Shown: piece after piece, positions 10,144-20,544 of the stretch
Layout of the letters: the number at the start of each line of letters is the position of its first letter
Position numbering within the stretch: position 1 is the stretch's first letter
Source of the DNA: Acanthosepion esculentum
Taxonomy: Eukaryota; Mollusca; Cephalopoda; Sepiida; Sepiidae
Direction: 5' to 3'
Assembly (NCBI GenBank): GCA_964036315.1
Contig: OZ038482.1
Coordinates: forward strand, 11,583,698-11,647,697
Length of the DNA: 64,000 nt
Position numbers and translations under genes: made by a program
Notes under the pieces: generated by a model
Told to the model about the DNA's origin: nothing
Seen by the model: the letters and a program-made list of their open reading frames with translations, nothing else
Database searches by the model: none

Positions 10144-10155
10144 CTGAAGAGCTTA

Positions 10156-10198
<43 letters not shown>

Positions 10199-10209
10199 TA
10201 GAGCTTAGC

Positions 10210-10275
<66 letters not shown>
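10144..10275. repeat. Duplicated (TA)n tracts
   Basis: The short sequence agagcttagcatatata occurs before each of two long TA tracts (10,157-10,194 and 10,212-10,274). One slippage or duplication event can explain both. Confidence 0.9.
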
Positions 10276-10278
<3 letters not shown>

Positions 10279-10599
10279 GTTGTTTCAGTTTGTGAAGTGA
10301 GTAGCTATGGTTAAATGCAAAATAAGTAGCAGAACTGTCCAACAAACAGAACTGTCAAAGTTTGAAATAACAAGGAAAAGAACAGGGCAAAAAATAATAT
10401 AAAACAAGCAAACAATATATGCAAGGCAAATCAACAGTAATAAATCAAAAAGTTTACAAATTAAGAATTGGTGGAAAAAAATCAGTATAAAGCTGAGGTA
10501 ATTTGTTAAACATTTAAAATCAACAACTGTTGCTCTGACTGAAATTGTCTAAGTCAAGGAAAACCTTTTAAAAGATGGTGAACATATGTAAGATATTTT

Positions 10600-11100
10600 C
10601 TTAGAAAGGATTTATTTGTCCAACTGTGGAATGACATTTTGGGAAAATACCTGCCCTTCCCCTTTTATAGGCAGAAGCACATAAATGCATGCTGGGATTT
10701 CTTCCTGGTCAATAAAATAGGCCAATAATGTTGGAAAAACAGGATCTCTGGATCTTCCTGCAGCAGTTTCCTGTTTAGTAGGATCAACTATTTAGCAGTG
10801 GGATCGGACACTTAACCCAGGCAGGTATCTGGTATTTACCTTTGACTCCCCACTGAGTCAGGATTTGAAACAAGGTCAGCTTATTTTAATGTGTGGACCC
10901 CGAATGTCTCCACTCAGGCCACTGTTCAATTTCTGGTCTTAGCTAGTCATAGCTTGTCTTAGCCAATCAAAAACCATGCTATGGAACAGATCTGAGAATT
11001 CTGCCCAAGGAGCAGGGGTGGAAGGGGCCCGACACAGAACAGATACTACAACGGCATCTCCTCTGTCCCAAGCAAGTGCTTCTCATAGGGTGAATGGTAA
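10600..11100 (+). other. GC-richer island with CCAAT motif and possible 5' exon
   Basis: This stretch is visibly less AT-rich than anything near it. A CCAAT motif (ccaatcaaaaacc) lies just before an ATG at 10,976. The frame from that ATG runs without a stop to 11,096, where the strong splice-donor sequence GTAAGT follows. The predicted peptide (about 40 residues, MLWNRSENSAQGAGVEGARH first) has no known domain. It could be a short 5' exon or 5' UTR, or chance. No TATA box is clear. Confidence 0.25.
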
Positions 11101-11225
11101 GTCTCTCTCTCTCTATATATATATATATATACACATATATATATATATGTGTGTGTCAACTGTTGTCTTCACATATGATAATTTTTCTTTTTTTGCTTAT
11201 AAAAATTAATTTAATGATTCCAACT
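11101..11225. repeat. (TC)n-(TA)n microsatellite and repeat copy
   Basis: A short TC run passes into a TA tract with an internal palindrome (acacatatatatatatatgtgtgt). The sequence after it, gttgtcttcacatatgata through ttaatttaatgattcca, recurs at 11,903-11,970, also directly after a (TA)n tract. The microsatellite therefore appears to be the end or insertion point of a repeated element. Confidence 0.7.
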
Positions 11226-11499
11226 TGCTGGTTACGACACATTCATATATCCCTAAATGACAATTGACCAATGGCAGAGGACAACACAAACAATTAGCAA
11301 CCAACCACAGAAGTCTAAAAAATGTGTCTGATTTCTTATAAAAGAAGAAAATCGATTTCACTTGAGCCAGTCTCATATCACCAGATGTAGTAGAGAAAAC
11401 ATTACATGTCCATTCAGACAGGATAATTAACCAATTAAATGGGTCTATTTAGATTTCAAAACCCTTAAGCCTATGAGCCATTGATTCTTCTGGAATCTG

Positions 11500-11545
11500 T
11501 TAGGTCGCCTGATGATGGAACAATTTTAAGTTCCAAAACAGAAAT
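11500..11545 (+). other. Degenerate hammerhead-like motif
   Basis: CTGATGA (11,509-11,515) is followed by the perfect hairpin ggaac-aattttaa-gttcc (11,517-11,534) and AAAAC. This is the order of a hammerhead core with the G of GAAAC changed to A and one extra base before the stem. A convincing stem I is lacking. The context ('cctgatgatgg...ttccaaaac') resembles terminal repeats of Penelope-like elements. I treat it as a relic. Confidence 0.4.
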
Positions 11546-11593
11546 TTTTATGTAGCATTGTAAAATATTTCTTAAATAAAAATATTATTAAAT

Positions 11594-11597
<4 letters not shown>

Positions 11598-11630
<33 letters not shown>
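11598..11630. repeat. (TA)n microsatellite
   Basis: About 16 TA repeats, just downstream of the hammerhead-like relic and an AATAAA-containing stretch. Confidence 0.95.
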
Positions 11631-11868
11631 CCAAGTTTAGGATTGGTATATACGGAATGAAATCCAATAACCTTGTTTTTTGATTGGCCACTCTGGCTTA
11701 CGTAACAGCGTTTACTCTTAGCTAAGGATCGTTGATTAATTTGAAACTTTTAAAACCATTTATTCTATATTCTATATTATCACTTGACAAGACACAAGAA
11801 GTGTTGAAACAAAATGGCTACTTTTGTCGTGATTTTATAACATATTTATGTTGTAATATTCAAATAAA

Positions 11869-11872
<4 letters not shown>

Positions 11873-11899
<27 letters not shown>

Positions 11900-11975
11900 C
11901 CCCTGTTGTCTTCATATACGACGGTTTTGTTTCATTTATTTTTTGCTTATGAAAAATAATTTAATGATTCCATTC
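11873..11975. repeat. (TA)n tract plus second copy of the 11,155 repeat
   Basis: About 13 TA repeats are followed by ctgttgtcttcatatacgac and then tgcttatgaaaaataattta with 'atgattcca', matching 11,158-11,222. Confidence 0.8.
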
Positions 11976-11979
11976 ATCT

Positions 11980-12590
11980 TTTTAGATGACAAAACATTGC
12001 CAGGATAATGACAGACTTGAAAGCTTTTTTTATATGTAGTAGTAAAAGGTGTTGTGACGAAAGAAATGCTTACACTGGAGATTGAAATGAGCACAGACAT
12101 GTATTGCATGCAAAATGCTGAAAAAAAAATATGGTGCAATTGGGGGTGCAATTTGTGAGTGCTTGTCTCATCTCTATGTGACGGGATTTTCACATATGCA
12201 AATTCTGGCCTGCTTGAGGAGACGAAAAAGGACAGATGCTAAGAGTGACGAAAAAGATGTTTTTTCTTTGAGCGGATTACATTTGCTAGTCTGATGAGTG
12301 GATTGACAAGAAAAAAAAAAAGGTGAAAGAGACATGACTGACTTTGTCAACTGAAAAGTGCCCAGTGTGTGGTGGCAAAGAAATAGATCCTCAGAATCTA
12401 TTTCTTTTAGGCGAGTGAGGAAGAAGAAGAGTTAGTCTGCCAGCGAACGCCACACTTGATTTTTTTACCCCCCCCCCATTTATTTTTTCTACAATATATC
12501 TCAGATCTCATAATTTCTAGATAGAAGTGAATAATTTGAAAACGTCTCAGATTACAAAAGAAATCACCAAGTACAGAATGAATGTTGCTT
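11980..12590. other. No gene; perfect 12-bp hairpin at 12,377-12,407
   Basis: aaagaaatagat (12,377-12,388) and atctatttcttt (12,396-12,407) form a perfect stem with a 7-nt loop. A run of ten C lies at 12,469-12,478. I see no coding region I can support. Confidence 0.6.
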
Positions 12591-12599
12591 TGTCATTTC

Positions 12600-13330
12600 T
12601 GGTTATAATTTGTTATTTGCAGTTGGACTGTGAGTCAACCATTTCTGGATACAACTTTCTGGCATTCTCAAGTGGTGTTTCTTCTTTGAATGGTAAAGAT
12701 TCTTAGGTTTTAACTTTACCTTTGAGGATATCAGGGAGTGTTCAGTGTCACAGTCTGTGCTGTAATAAGCTCTGGTGTTGCAGACATTGTTTAGAGAGCT
12801 GTGTCTGGTGATGATCAGGTCCAGCTGGTGCCAATGATTTGATTTTGAATATCTCCAGGAATAACAGCCGAATTTTAGGAGTTTTTGTTCATTCTCATTC
12901 CTTTTCTCTATACTGTGGGGATTTAACATTTGGCCAGTACACTTGATTGGTGCCCACCCTCACACTGCAGTCTGCTAGAAGGTAAATATGTTGATACATG
13001 ATGAGATATGCTTGACAATGCTGCCAAATTGAGTGTAAAACTGGCCTTTGACTTTGGGCATGGGTTGGAGTTTTGGTGCATAGAAATATGAAGGTAGAGA
13101 GGTGAAAGGTAAGAATTCTCTCTGTGCCACCTGCTAGACGTTCAATCATATGGAGCAGAGTGTTCCTGACAGTGAATCTAACTCCATGATCCCTGCATTT
13201 ATTGAATCTTCTCCTCTACCAGGAGAAGGTGTAGTGTTCTTTCTTTCTACTGAGTGTAACCTCTCCAGGGTGCAGGTAAATGGAGGCTGTGCACTGCCCA
13301 AACTACATGGCCATCCTCAAGGCTGTACTG
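12600..13330 (-). pseudogene. LINE (Family B, RTE-like) endonuclease domain, decayed
   Basis: The minus strand encodes much of an APE-type endonuclease domain of a non-LTR retrotransposon. From 13,149: GGTERILTFHLST, then a degenerate core in which the expected 'GDFNARVG' reads ADCSVRVG. In the next frame (12,929-12,603): RNENEQKLLKFGCYSW, RYSKSNHWHQLDLIITRHSS, TRAYYSTDCDTEHSLISSKV and KLKPKNLYHSKKK. These match the 'HWHQLDLI...SADCDTDHSL' blocks of this family, including the terminal catalytic DH as EH. The N-terminal part (about 13,330-13,150) is frame-broken. Two catalytic motifs are altered, so it cannot be an active nuclease. Confidence 0.85.
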
Positions 13331-13614
13331 ACAAGATCCAAAGGAATACAGAGCATGACATTTGGAACTGGCTTGGCTGGAGGAGTTGCTGGAAGGTTGT
13401 GAGTGTTGACAGACAGCCACCTCTGGGGCTCCACTCTGGATTTACTTCCACAGCCTTTTCCATGTTTGGATATGACTGCGGAGTTTAAAATCAGATTTTA
13501 TGTTCCCCTACACGGACTGCTTTCCTGTGCTGTCAAGCTACATCTACTCACAGCATTTGATTATGAGGTACCAGAGATCTACGTTCACTCCTTCTCTGGT
13601 TTGGAGATAGACTT

Positions 13615-14160
13615 TAGAGGAATATCTATGCGTATCCTTGCAATGTATAATAATGTTAATAATTTCTTTATACTGTTTTATTTTCAAATCTCCATCATTC
13701 GTAATTCCAAATAAAGAATAACAAAACAGTATTTTTGGTACTTATTTATTTTTTGAATATGTGTTTTTTGGGGTATATAATCTCTAACCGATTTCATTTA
13801 TTTGAATTATATTTTAGTTGTCAGGAAGTTTCAACATTGACATCAGCCATTGTTGATTCTTTGAAAGAATTTACCAATGACTTGGGAGGAGATAGAGAAA
13901 TATCTATGTGTAACCTTGTGATGTATTTTAATGTTAATTACAATTTCTTTATACTGTTTTATTTTCAAATCTCCATCATTCGTAATTCCAAATAAAGAAT
14001 TATAAACGAAGCAGTATTTTTGGTGCTCATTTATTTTTGAATATGTGTTTTTTGGGGTATATAATCTCTAATCTACAATTTCTTTATACTGTATTTGCAG
14101 ATCTTCATCATTCATAATTTCAAATAAAGAATAAACAGTATTTTTGATACTCATTTAAAC
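13615..14160 (+). repeat. Three repeated AATAAA-bearing blocks
   Basis: A block with atatctatg, tttctttatactg, ctccatcattcgtaattcca, AATAAAGAAT, 'cagtatttttgg' and 'gaatatgtgttttttggggt' occurs at about 13,621-13,795 and again at 13,899-14,070. A shortened third block lies at 14,071-14,155. The first two start 278 bp apart. Each carries a polyadenylation signal followed by 'cagtatttttg'. They could be stacked 3' ends of a retroelement or a partial tandem duplication of one 3' UTR. Confidence 0.75.
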
Positions 14161-14630
14161 TTAGTTGTCAGAAGCTATTTGAAACACGTGCTATGGGAGC
14201 ATTTTATAAACAGTTTCAATTTGTCTCTACTACTGCCCTCAGCTTTGAGAACCTTTGGAATATATAGTATGTACATATATGAACATATACTGCGTGTTTT
14301 AGAAGATCCCCAAAAGTTAACATTTTTTTTCCTAATACCTCAAGAAATACAAAATAGTTGTACATAAATAAACAACATAAAGATCAAAAAGTTTGGTAGC
14401 TGCAGAAAAAAGCAGCTGAAATAAAATGAAAAATATTATTCAAGATTTAAGCCTGAAATTAACAGAGATTATGAAATCATTGTTTATAGCATCAAAAATA
14501 ATTTATACTACTTTTTTGACAGTACTAACACCTAAACTATTAATGAACAAGAGTAGAAAATGCAAAGATGATAAATATAACTTTAGGTAAGCAAAAACAG
14601 AAAGTAAAAATAAGACAAATGATCTTCAGC
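14160..14630. other. No gene seen
   Basis: AT-rich sequence with several AATAAA/AAATAAA motifs (for example 14,366) but no coding or repeat signal that I can support. Confidence 0.5.
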
Positions 14631-14631
14631 T

Positions 14632-15265
14632 TCTTTCCTTTTTGTTTCCATTCTCTCCAGAACCTCATCATTGCTCACATGTTCGGCCCATCGTATCCTT
14701 AGCATCCTTCTGTAGAACAACATTTCTGTTGCTTCTTCATATTTAAGGAGATTGCTCAGCATTCACTGCCATATAGAAGAACCCTGCAACAGTTCAGTAC
14801 TCTTTTCTTTGTTTCTAATGAAGTTTTTCTGTCGTTTAATACTCGGCTTAGCTTTTGGAATACGTCTTTGGATATCCCAATGCGTCTTCAGATTTCAGTG
14901 TTGCACTTTCCGTTCCTCTGTTAGAACACCTCCCAGATATTTAAATTTCCACACTTGTTTGATTTTGGTATTTTCAATTTGGAATTCATGCTTTGGGTTC
15001 ATGCCTTTTGCTAAAAACCATGCATTCTGTCTTCTTGAAGCTGATATTTGATCCTTTCTTCTCATTTTCCATCACTGCATTCGGTAGGAATTTTTGTAGC
15101 TTTCTTTCTGTGTCTGCTACCAACACTGTGTCATCTGCATATCTTATATTGTTAAGATTGTGGTCACCAATAATAAATCCTGGTAGGACTTTTAATTCTC
15201 TCAGAATTGCCTCGCTGTATAGGTTGAATAAATCCGGTGAGAATACTGTCCTTGTCATACCCACC
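14632..15265 (-). pseudogene. LINE (Family B, RTE-like) RT palm and C-terminal pseudogene
   Basis: From 15,264 the minus strand reads FSPDLFNLYSEAILRELKV (RT motif B region), then NNIRYADDTVLVADTERKLQ with the catalytic YADD box intact, then KTECMVFSKRHEP. After a stop the frame breaks, but blocks of the tail continue to 14,632 (the 'ECWTI', 'FYRRMLRI' and 'SNEEVLE' neighbourhoods). The upstream RT motifs 1-A and the endonuclease are absent. An AT microsatellite begins 95 bp beyond the 5' side. Stops and frameshifts make it inactive. Confidence 0.9.
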
Positions 15266-15360
15266 TTTTGTATTTTTGTATATATGCTGAACTCATTTTC
15301 TGTCCGTATGCAGGTTGTTTGCTGCCAGTATAGGTTCTTATATTATTATACATACACCCA

Positions 15361-15498
15361 CATATATATATATATATATATTTAAACAAATATGATGTCA
15401 TTTTATATACCTATTCTCTTTAAGGATTCCTTTTCAGGCAACATTTTTTCAAAGGCGGACGTTGGAGCAAACTCAAGACACAATTCATATTATATATT

Positions 15499-15535
<37 letters not shown>
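15361..15535. repeat. Two (TA)n microsatellites
   Basis: TA tracts at about 15,362-15,381 and 15,501-15,531, with unique sequence between them. Confidence 0.9.
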
Positions 15536-15539
15536 TATT

Positions 15540-15920
15540 TGGGCAGCAATCCCTCTTTTATACATGTTTCATTAAAGATGACAGATAAGGTACTGTGATT
15601 AAGGTCTTTATTTAATTTTTCTTGTGTTCATGTAAGTGTTTTCTTTTCTGGAGATAAAGTGTGTAAAAACTGTCTAAAAGTTCTGCATATCCAAGCACTT
15701 TTGGCTACTATTTTAACCGTTATCAAAAAAAGGCAATTTTTATTTTTTTACTGAATGTGTGGGTCTTTTATGTATGTATCTGAAGTTATAGGAATATTTT
15801 ATTTTTCAAACATGGTCAGCACATTGTGGCCATGTTCTTAGTTAATATTACTGAGTTTTTTTTCAATTTTCCTTTATTATTATTAGGGCTTCCATTTTTT
15901 AAAAATCTTTATATATATAT
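15540..15920. other. No gene seen
   Basis: AT-rich, with T runs. No motif or repeat I can support. Confidence 0.5.
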
Positions 15921-15924
15921 ATAT

Positions 15925-16165
15925 TTCACTTGGCCAAGTGGTTAGAAGGTTCACTGTCTGAACATGAGAATTTCGCCAGGGTCGATTTGTCATGAAGGTG
16001 ACTTCTTGATGTTACTAGTCTGAAGGAGGTGATCAAAGTGTGCAACACCTTTGAAAAGTGCCTGAAAACAATACCACGGGTTACCCCATGCCTTGTGAGT
16101 GAAATTGGGTCGGAACCCTTGGGGCCATCAATAGTTGTGCTAGCATGAAGTTACTAGTCATTGTA
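15925..16165 (+). repeat. tRNA-derived SINE (different family)
   Basis: The plus strand has a box A-like tggccaagtggttagaagg, typical of tRNA-Leu/Ser heads, and a decayed box B (gggtcgatttgtc) about 45 nt later. A body follows, including caccacgggttaccccatgcc-like sequence (16,074-16,092) and ending near gttactagtcattgtaac. A short TA tract precedes it at 15,909-15,924. It shares no body sequence with the hammerhead-like SINEs at 9.5-10.1 kb. Confidence 0.65.
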
Positions 16166-16189
16166 ACTAAAGGTTTGAACGTGCTGGCC

Positions 16190-16335
16190 TTGTTCAGACT
16201 GCTGATCACGCTCGATAACACGCTCTTTCCCAGAAACTGTAACTAAGGTCTGCTCAGTATAGTTGCAGTCTAAACCACAGGTGGGCTCTGTGGGTGTTGA
16301 ACAAACACACATGTGCCTGAGCAGGCGACTGCAAA
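16190..16335. repeat. Dispersed repeat, second copy
   Basis: Contains tgtaactaaggtctgctcag and flanks matching about 1985-2110. Class unknown. It lies between the SINE and a LINE tail. Confidence 0.5.
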
Positions 16336-16411
16336 AGGGATTAGTTATCTCTTTAGCTAGTAGACAGACATACACAGATAGGAGTGGCTGTGCCATTTAC
16401 ATATATATATA

Positions 16412-16880
16412 TTTCAATGATAACTATTACATGACATCTGTCCTTTATGGCAGCAAATTTTGGACGATTTCCTCAAAGATGAAGAAGAGACTCGACGCGA
16501 TGGAGATGTGGTTCTACAGAAGGATGCTAAGGATATCATGGACCGAGGGTGTGAGCAACGATGAAGTCTTAGAGAGGATGCAAACAAGGAAGAGGCTTAT
16601 GCTTAACATCAGGAAGAGGCAGCTGAAGTTTTTGGGACACATAATGAGGAAGAAGGGCCTCGAGAATCTGATACTCACGGGTTGAATAGAGGGAAAGAGA
16701 GACAAAGAAAAACAATGCGTGACATACCTGGCAGGCTTAAGCAAGTGGATGACAGAACGTGGTCTGGGGGAGGTAGCAGAGGGAAGGAACTTGTTGAGAG
16801 AGCTGCAAGAGATAGAAGGAGGTGGAGAGCCACGATCGCTTATGTCTTGAAAGGACATGGCACATTAAAAGAAAGAAGAA
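16412..16880 (+). pseudogene. LINE (Family B, RTE-like) C-terminus
   Basis: One plus frame reads SVLYGSKFWTISSKMKKRLD, AMEMWFYRRMLRISWTEGVS, NDEVLERMQTRKRLML and then IRKRQLKFLGHIMRKKGLEN up to LILTG, where TAG (16,683) replaces the usual Arg codon. The same frame continues with IEGKRDKEKQ. The real terminal block, WRATIAYVLKGHGT, lies in another frame. The 'LxxLGHIxRKxGLENL' block is diagnostic of this LINE's tail. There is one premature stop and one frameshift. It is the best preserved Family B C-terminus in the window. Confidence 0.9.
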
Positions 16881-17194
16881 GTGCAGGGAAATGTCAACAA
16901 ATTCTTCTGCAAAGAACATTGATATTGAAGATATCTCAGCAGCCATGACTTAAATTTAAAAATCTGAAACTCTGTTTAATGATTCTATTTTTCAAGGATT
17001 AATTCGCACATGTATCATCTCTATGTACAGTGCAAAACGTACTAACCCTTACCACCCATGGATCTATTAATGGATTTTACCTCTATATTCAGAAAATTTT
17101 CACCATTCTTATTGGGAACTTTCTTTAAAGAAAATTTGAAATCCTGAAGGTCACACTTTTCTCTTCTTAGCTCAATTCTGTTTAAATGACACAA

Positions 17195-17480
17195 TAAATT
17201 TTTTTCGAAGATTTATGAAGAACAGAAACTACAAAGAAACAGTTGCTAACAATTGGAAAGAGACAGCACAAACTTTTGGGAGATGTAATGAGAAAAGGAG
17301 GTTTGGAGAATTTAATGCTCACAGAGCATAACAAAGGTGGGTAGAAAACAGCAATAAATCCCATTTGAGAAAATGAATAGAGGAACAGAGGGGTAATAAA
17401 AGCAAATATTTCTGAACACAAAAAAGAGAAACAGTGGAGAGCTGTCATCACTCACATCCTGAAATGACATGGCATATTGA
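17195..17480 (+). pseudogene. LINE (Family B) C-terminal fragment, decayed
   Basis: The plus strand contains blocks parallel to 16,560-16,870: 'RQ...LLGDVMRKGGLENLMLTE' (17,262-17,328) and, at the end, 'WRAVITHILK-HGI' (17,433-17,478). Several frame changes intervene. It lies 300 bp downstream of the better copy and could be a tandem or older insertion. Confidence 0.7.
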
Positions 17481-18120
17481 AAGAGTCAATATTAATATTT
17501 CAGTATGTTTTAAATATATTTAGTCATGGACAATTTTCTATTGAATTCTCCAGTCAGGACATTATAAAATGATGTTACAATCAAATTGTGTGTATGTGAT
17601 TTTTGAAAAAGTAACAGTTAAAAAGATCTTAAACTTTCAAGAATACCAAAAAAGCTGTCATTGTATACAACTGTAAAAAATTTGATCCAAACAGTTTAGG
17701 AATGACAATTTGTTTTTTATGTTTTTTAATATGCAGTATTTTCAAGAAAATTCTTTAAAATGAAGGCAAAAGTATTTAATGTCAATATTACGCATGTAAA
17801 ATCTGCAATCCTCCAGAGAAAAGAGGAAGAAACATTTTAACAGTAAGAGGTAGGAGAATATATTTATACTTAGAAATTCAAGACTGACTGCTCTAGAAAA
17901 AGGATATGGCTTCATATTATATACTAAGTTAGATTAGTATCACTTGAAAGTAGAACAGAAACTAAGACCTTATGACCTATATTTTTTATTAGTCCCCCAT
18001 TTGAAAGTGGTTGAGCTGAGTATTGCTTAACTTATTTATCATTGTCCAGTCAGGATCAGACAAAAGGTTAGGAAGGAAATCCTCAGAATAACAGTGAATT
18101 TGGGAAAGCTATTTTCCTAA
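17480..18120. other. No gene seen
   Basis: AT-rich unique-looking DNA without an open frame or repeat that I can support. Confidence 0.5.
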
Positions 18121-18230
18121 AAAACTGTTTTAAGAGAAAATTTGGATAAATTTCATTGGCAGTTCAGTCAATGAATGTCAAATGTTTCCTTATAAGGAAG
18201 CAGCTAATATTACCATTAAACTCAATTTAA
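18121..18230. repeat. Dispersed repeat with coding-like strand, inverted copy
   Basis: The reverse complement of this segment matches 3,913-4,020 and 61,491-61,600 (ggtaatattagc... and cattcattgac...). Confidence 0.55.
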
Positions 18231-18289
18231 AATGTAAATAGAAATGATGATGAAAATCTATTTCTATTCTTTTATATTATTGCTTACCC

Positions 18290-19750
18290 TGCTGGTTGGT
18301 TAGGAGGGTGGGGGTCAAGAGTACTCTGACCCACAGAGACATAACCCTCCCATCCATATCCAAAAGTCCGTGTCAACATGTTCACTGTACTTCTGTCTAC
18401 GATATTTGGCATTAAACCGTCTGGAAAACAAACCTCATCTGATTTCTTTTTAAAATGAACAAAAACAAAATTATTGGGTTCTATTTTAATATAACATTTC
18501 CAACTGTACCTGAAATCTATACGTATTTGTCTTAATTTCTTGGGACGAGGTGTTGTTACTGTTCAATGATTCCTTTGGACTATCATGTGATAGTAGGGTT
18601 GAGTTTAAGCTTCCCACCCCACCCAAAAGCACAAATAAAATCAAAACTGGAAATATTTAGAGGAAGACATCAAACCATACTTAGGAAAAAGGGTTAAATT
18701 TAGGAATGTTAGATTACCTCCTTGGTTATCCACTGAAACTGCTATCCACCGAAAAAGAAAAAAAAGAAGCTAGTCTCCACCATGGACCATTTAAAAGATA
18801 GTCTGAACAGCGGATTGGTTGTTACAAACATCCAATCAGGTGCGTGGAAAATGTGGTCTTTCTTTGTCTAATTCATTAAAAAGGCCAGAGTAGATGTTAG
18901 CGTTTGATTGAGAGGGGGAATCAGGGATTGATCTCCCCTGATTGGGTCGACTTGGTGATGGGGTGTATGATGTTGAAAGATCCAAAACTCCCTGATTAAC
19001 CAAGTCAAACTATATCACTGACAACCCCCTCCAGCACCTACTTAAGAGTGTATTTTTTAATTATGATCCTTTCTCAGATTTTTTAATTGCTAAGGAAGAT
19101 CTTTATATTTAGTTTGTTTTTTTCTATTAATCTCCACATTAAGCTATTATCCATAATTTAAAAAAAAAATCTGAGGCCTTTTGTTTTAGTCATCACTACA
19201 AAAATGAAAATCTAAATTATCTATCACTGACAGTGTAGAAATCATTTTAAATAAATTTAGCATATGACTTCCTATTGCTTATGAAAATTCTGATCTGGTG
19301 GAGATTAATGGAAATGTGCCTAAATTTTATATCCTATCTTGTTTCTTTTCTTATTTCAAAATTTTGACAGCATTGCTCTCTTTTCAGACAATGCTTCAAA
19401 AACCTGACAACTGGATTGATTTGGAACTTAACTAAGAAGATATACAAAACTGACAGTTTGAAAGAAAGTTTGAGATGTTTTGATTCTCAAAAGATCAAAT
19501 TATTAAAATTTGATTCCCAAATTAGCATGACAAATTGAGTTTGTACTTAAATAAGAAAATGCAATTTAGCCTAACTGTTTTTCTTCTTTTTAGGCTTCCA
19601 TACTTTAAAATAATGTGCCTTAGCTTTTGGTAGAGATTAACAAAAAAGAAACATCAAAGATGTGAAGAAAAAAAAATTATTCTAGTTTCACGTGCCATGT
19701 TTAATGGATGTCAGTTATCAGTTATCTCCTGTTAATTTCCCTCTGAAAGT
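18290..19750. other. Long stretch without a recognised gene; hairpins and CCAAT motifs
   Basis: A hairpin-forming GC-rich patch is at 18,301-18,352 (ggagggt/accctcc and gggtca/tgaccc). Inverted and direct CCAAT motifs face each other at about 18,813 (gattggt) and 18,831 (tccaatca). An imperfect hairpin (aatcaggg...cccctgatt) is at about 18,919-18,944. These could be a promoter-like cluster or element ends, but no transcript start or downstream frame supports a promoter. The remainder is AT-rich. Confidence 0.35.
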
Positions 19751-19754
19751 TCTG

Positions 19755-19840
19755 CACTGCCTTAACCGGGTATTGAACTCACACTCTTTGAGTCCTGTCA
19801 CTGGATCTAACCAACGCCTTTATCCATTGTGCCATGTGTC
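19755..19840 (-). repeat. tRNA-Arg-like sequence (SINE head or pseudo-tRNA)
   Basis: The minus strand from 19,840 reads gacacatggcacaatggata, then aaggcgttgg and, after about 40 nt, gagttcaatacccgg. The first part follows the tRNA-Arg pattern (acceptor start, box A TGGCNNAATGGATAAGGCG) and the second is a decayed box B. The anticodon arm is disrupted, so it is not a functional tRNA. The junction sequence tgcctcaaggacacatggca also occurs at 21,211-21,230, so it belongs to a repeated unit joined to the Penelope-type repeat. Confidence 0.6.
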
Positions 19841-20012
19841 CTTGAGGCACGTGGAATTAGAATAGTCTACCCCAGTGAGCGAAATAAAGGGTTCAGTTCA
19901 ACATTCCAACCACCTGAAGAAAGCCGGAGTGTACAACGGCCAAAACGTAATAAATATGGCAACAAAGATGAGGACAATAGTCTGAATAATGTAAATAAGG
20001 TTTACCTTATTT
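19841..20012 (+). repeat. Penelope-like terminal repeat fragment
   Basis: It carries gtctaccccagtgagcgaaa, the motif 'cacctgaagaaagccggagtgtacaacgg', and 'aataaatatggcaacaaagatgaggacaatagtctgaataatgtaaa' in sequence. The same series is present at 21,053-21,211 (inverted), at 21,265-21,414, and in older form at 28,530 and 29,800. It ends at a perfect 8-bp hairpin (aaataagg-ttta-ccttattt, 19,993-20,012). No coding part is attached. Confidence 0.65.
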
Positions 20013-20540
20013 AAAAGAAAATACTGGTTATCAGATAATTGATGGTCTGCCCTGCTTGATCTATCCATTAAAAGATAAATGTTGAAAATTGTTTACTATC
20101 CAAATGATCTTCAGTCAATAAGACAGAATAGAGAATGCATCTGAATGAGAAAAAAAAACAAATGAAATGTTTTTTCTCTGACATTCTTTTCAGGAACAAC
20201 AAGTCTGATTAAAAGACTCACCAACTCTTTTCTGTGCTTAAACTTAATCTTGGGAAAAGAAAATTAGATTCTGGAAATAACAAGGCACAAAACACCTGTG
20301 GCTTGCAGAAGTTGATTGAATAGTTCCTGCCATTTTATACCACCTCCTACTCATCATTTTTGCAAACAATATACTCAGAGGGTAACTGATATTGGCAAAT
20401 AAGGATTTGTGAGGTGTGAGGAACAAACATTTTTCTTCCTTGTTAATTCACCTTTGCCATTTTTATTCTTAACAGTTTTTAATTTGTTCTGAAAATCTGA
20501 CTTTCATGTCTTGATATTGTATTTTATATCACCTTTTCAG
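20013..20540. other. No gene seen
   Basis: AT-rich, no motif or repeat that I can support. Confidence 0.5.
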
Positions 20541-20544
20541 ATAT

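Noticed and set aside
12309..12480. Hammerhead core at 'ctgatgagtgg' near 12,293
   Set aside because: No stem II partner and no GAAAC at the needed distance.
18800..18850. Promoter from facing CCAAT motifs
   Set aside because: No TATA box, initiator or downstream exon. The motif is short enough to occur by chance.
19915..19960. Hammerhead ribozyme at ctgaagaaagccgg...cggcc(g)aaaacgt in the Penelope-type repeats (also at 21,115-21,150 and 21,335-21,375)
   Set aside because: CTGAAGA and GAAAC with a stem between them are present in the better copies, but the flanks do not pair as stem I and an extra base precedes stem II. I keep only the 21.65-kb pair and the SINE bodies as candidates.
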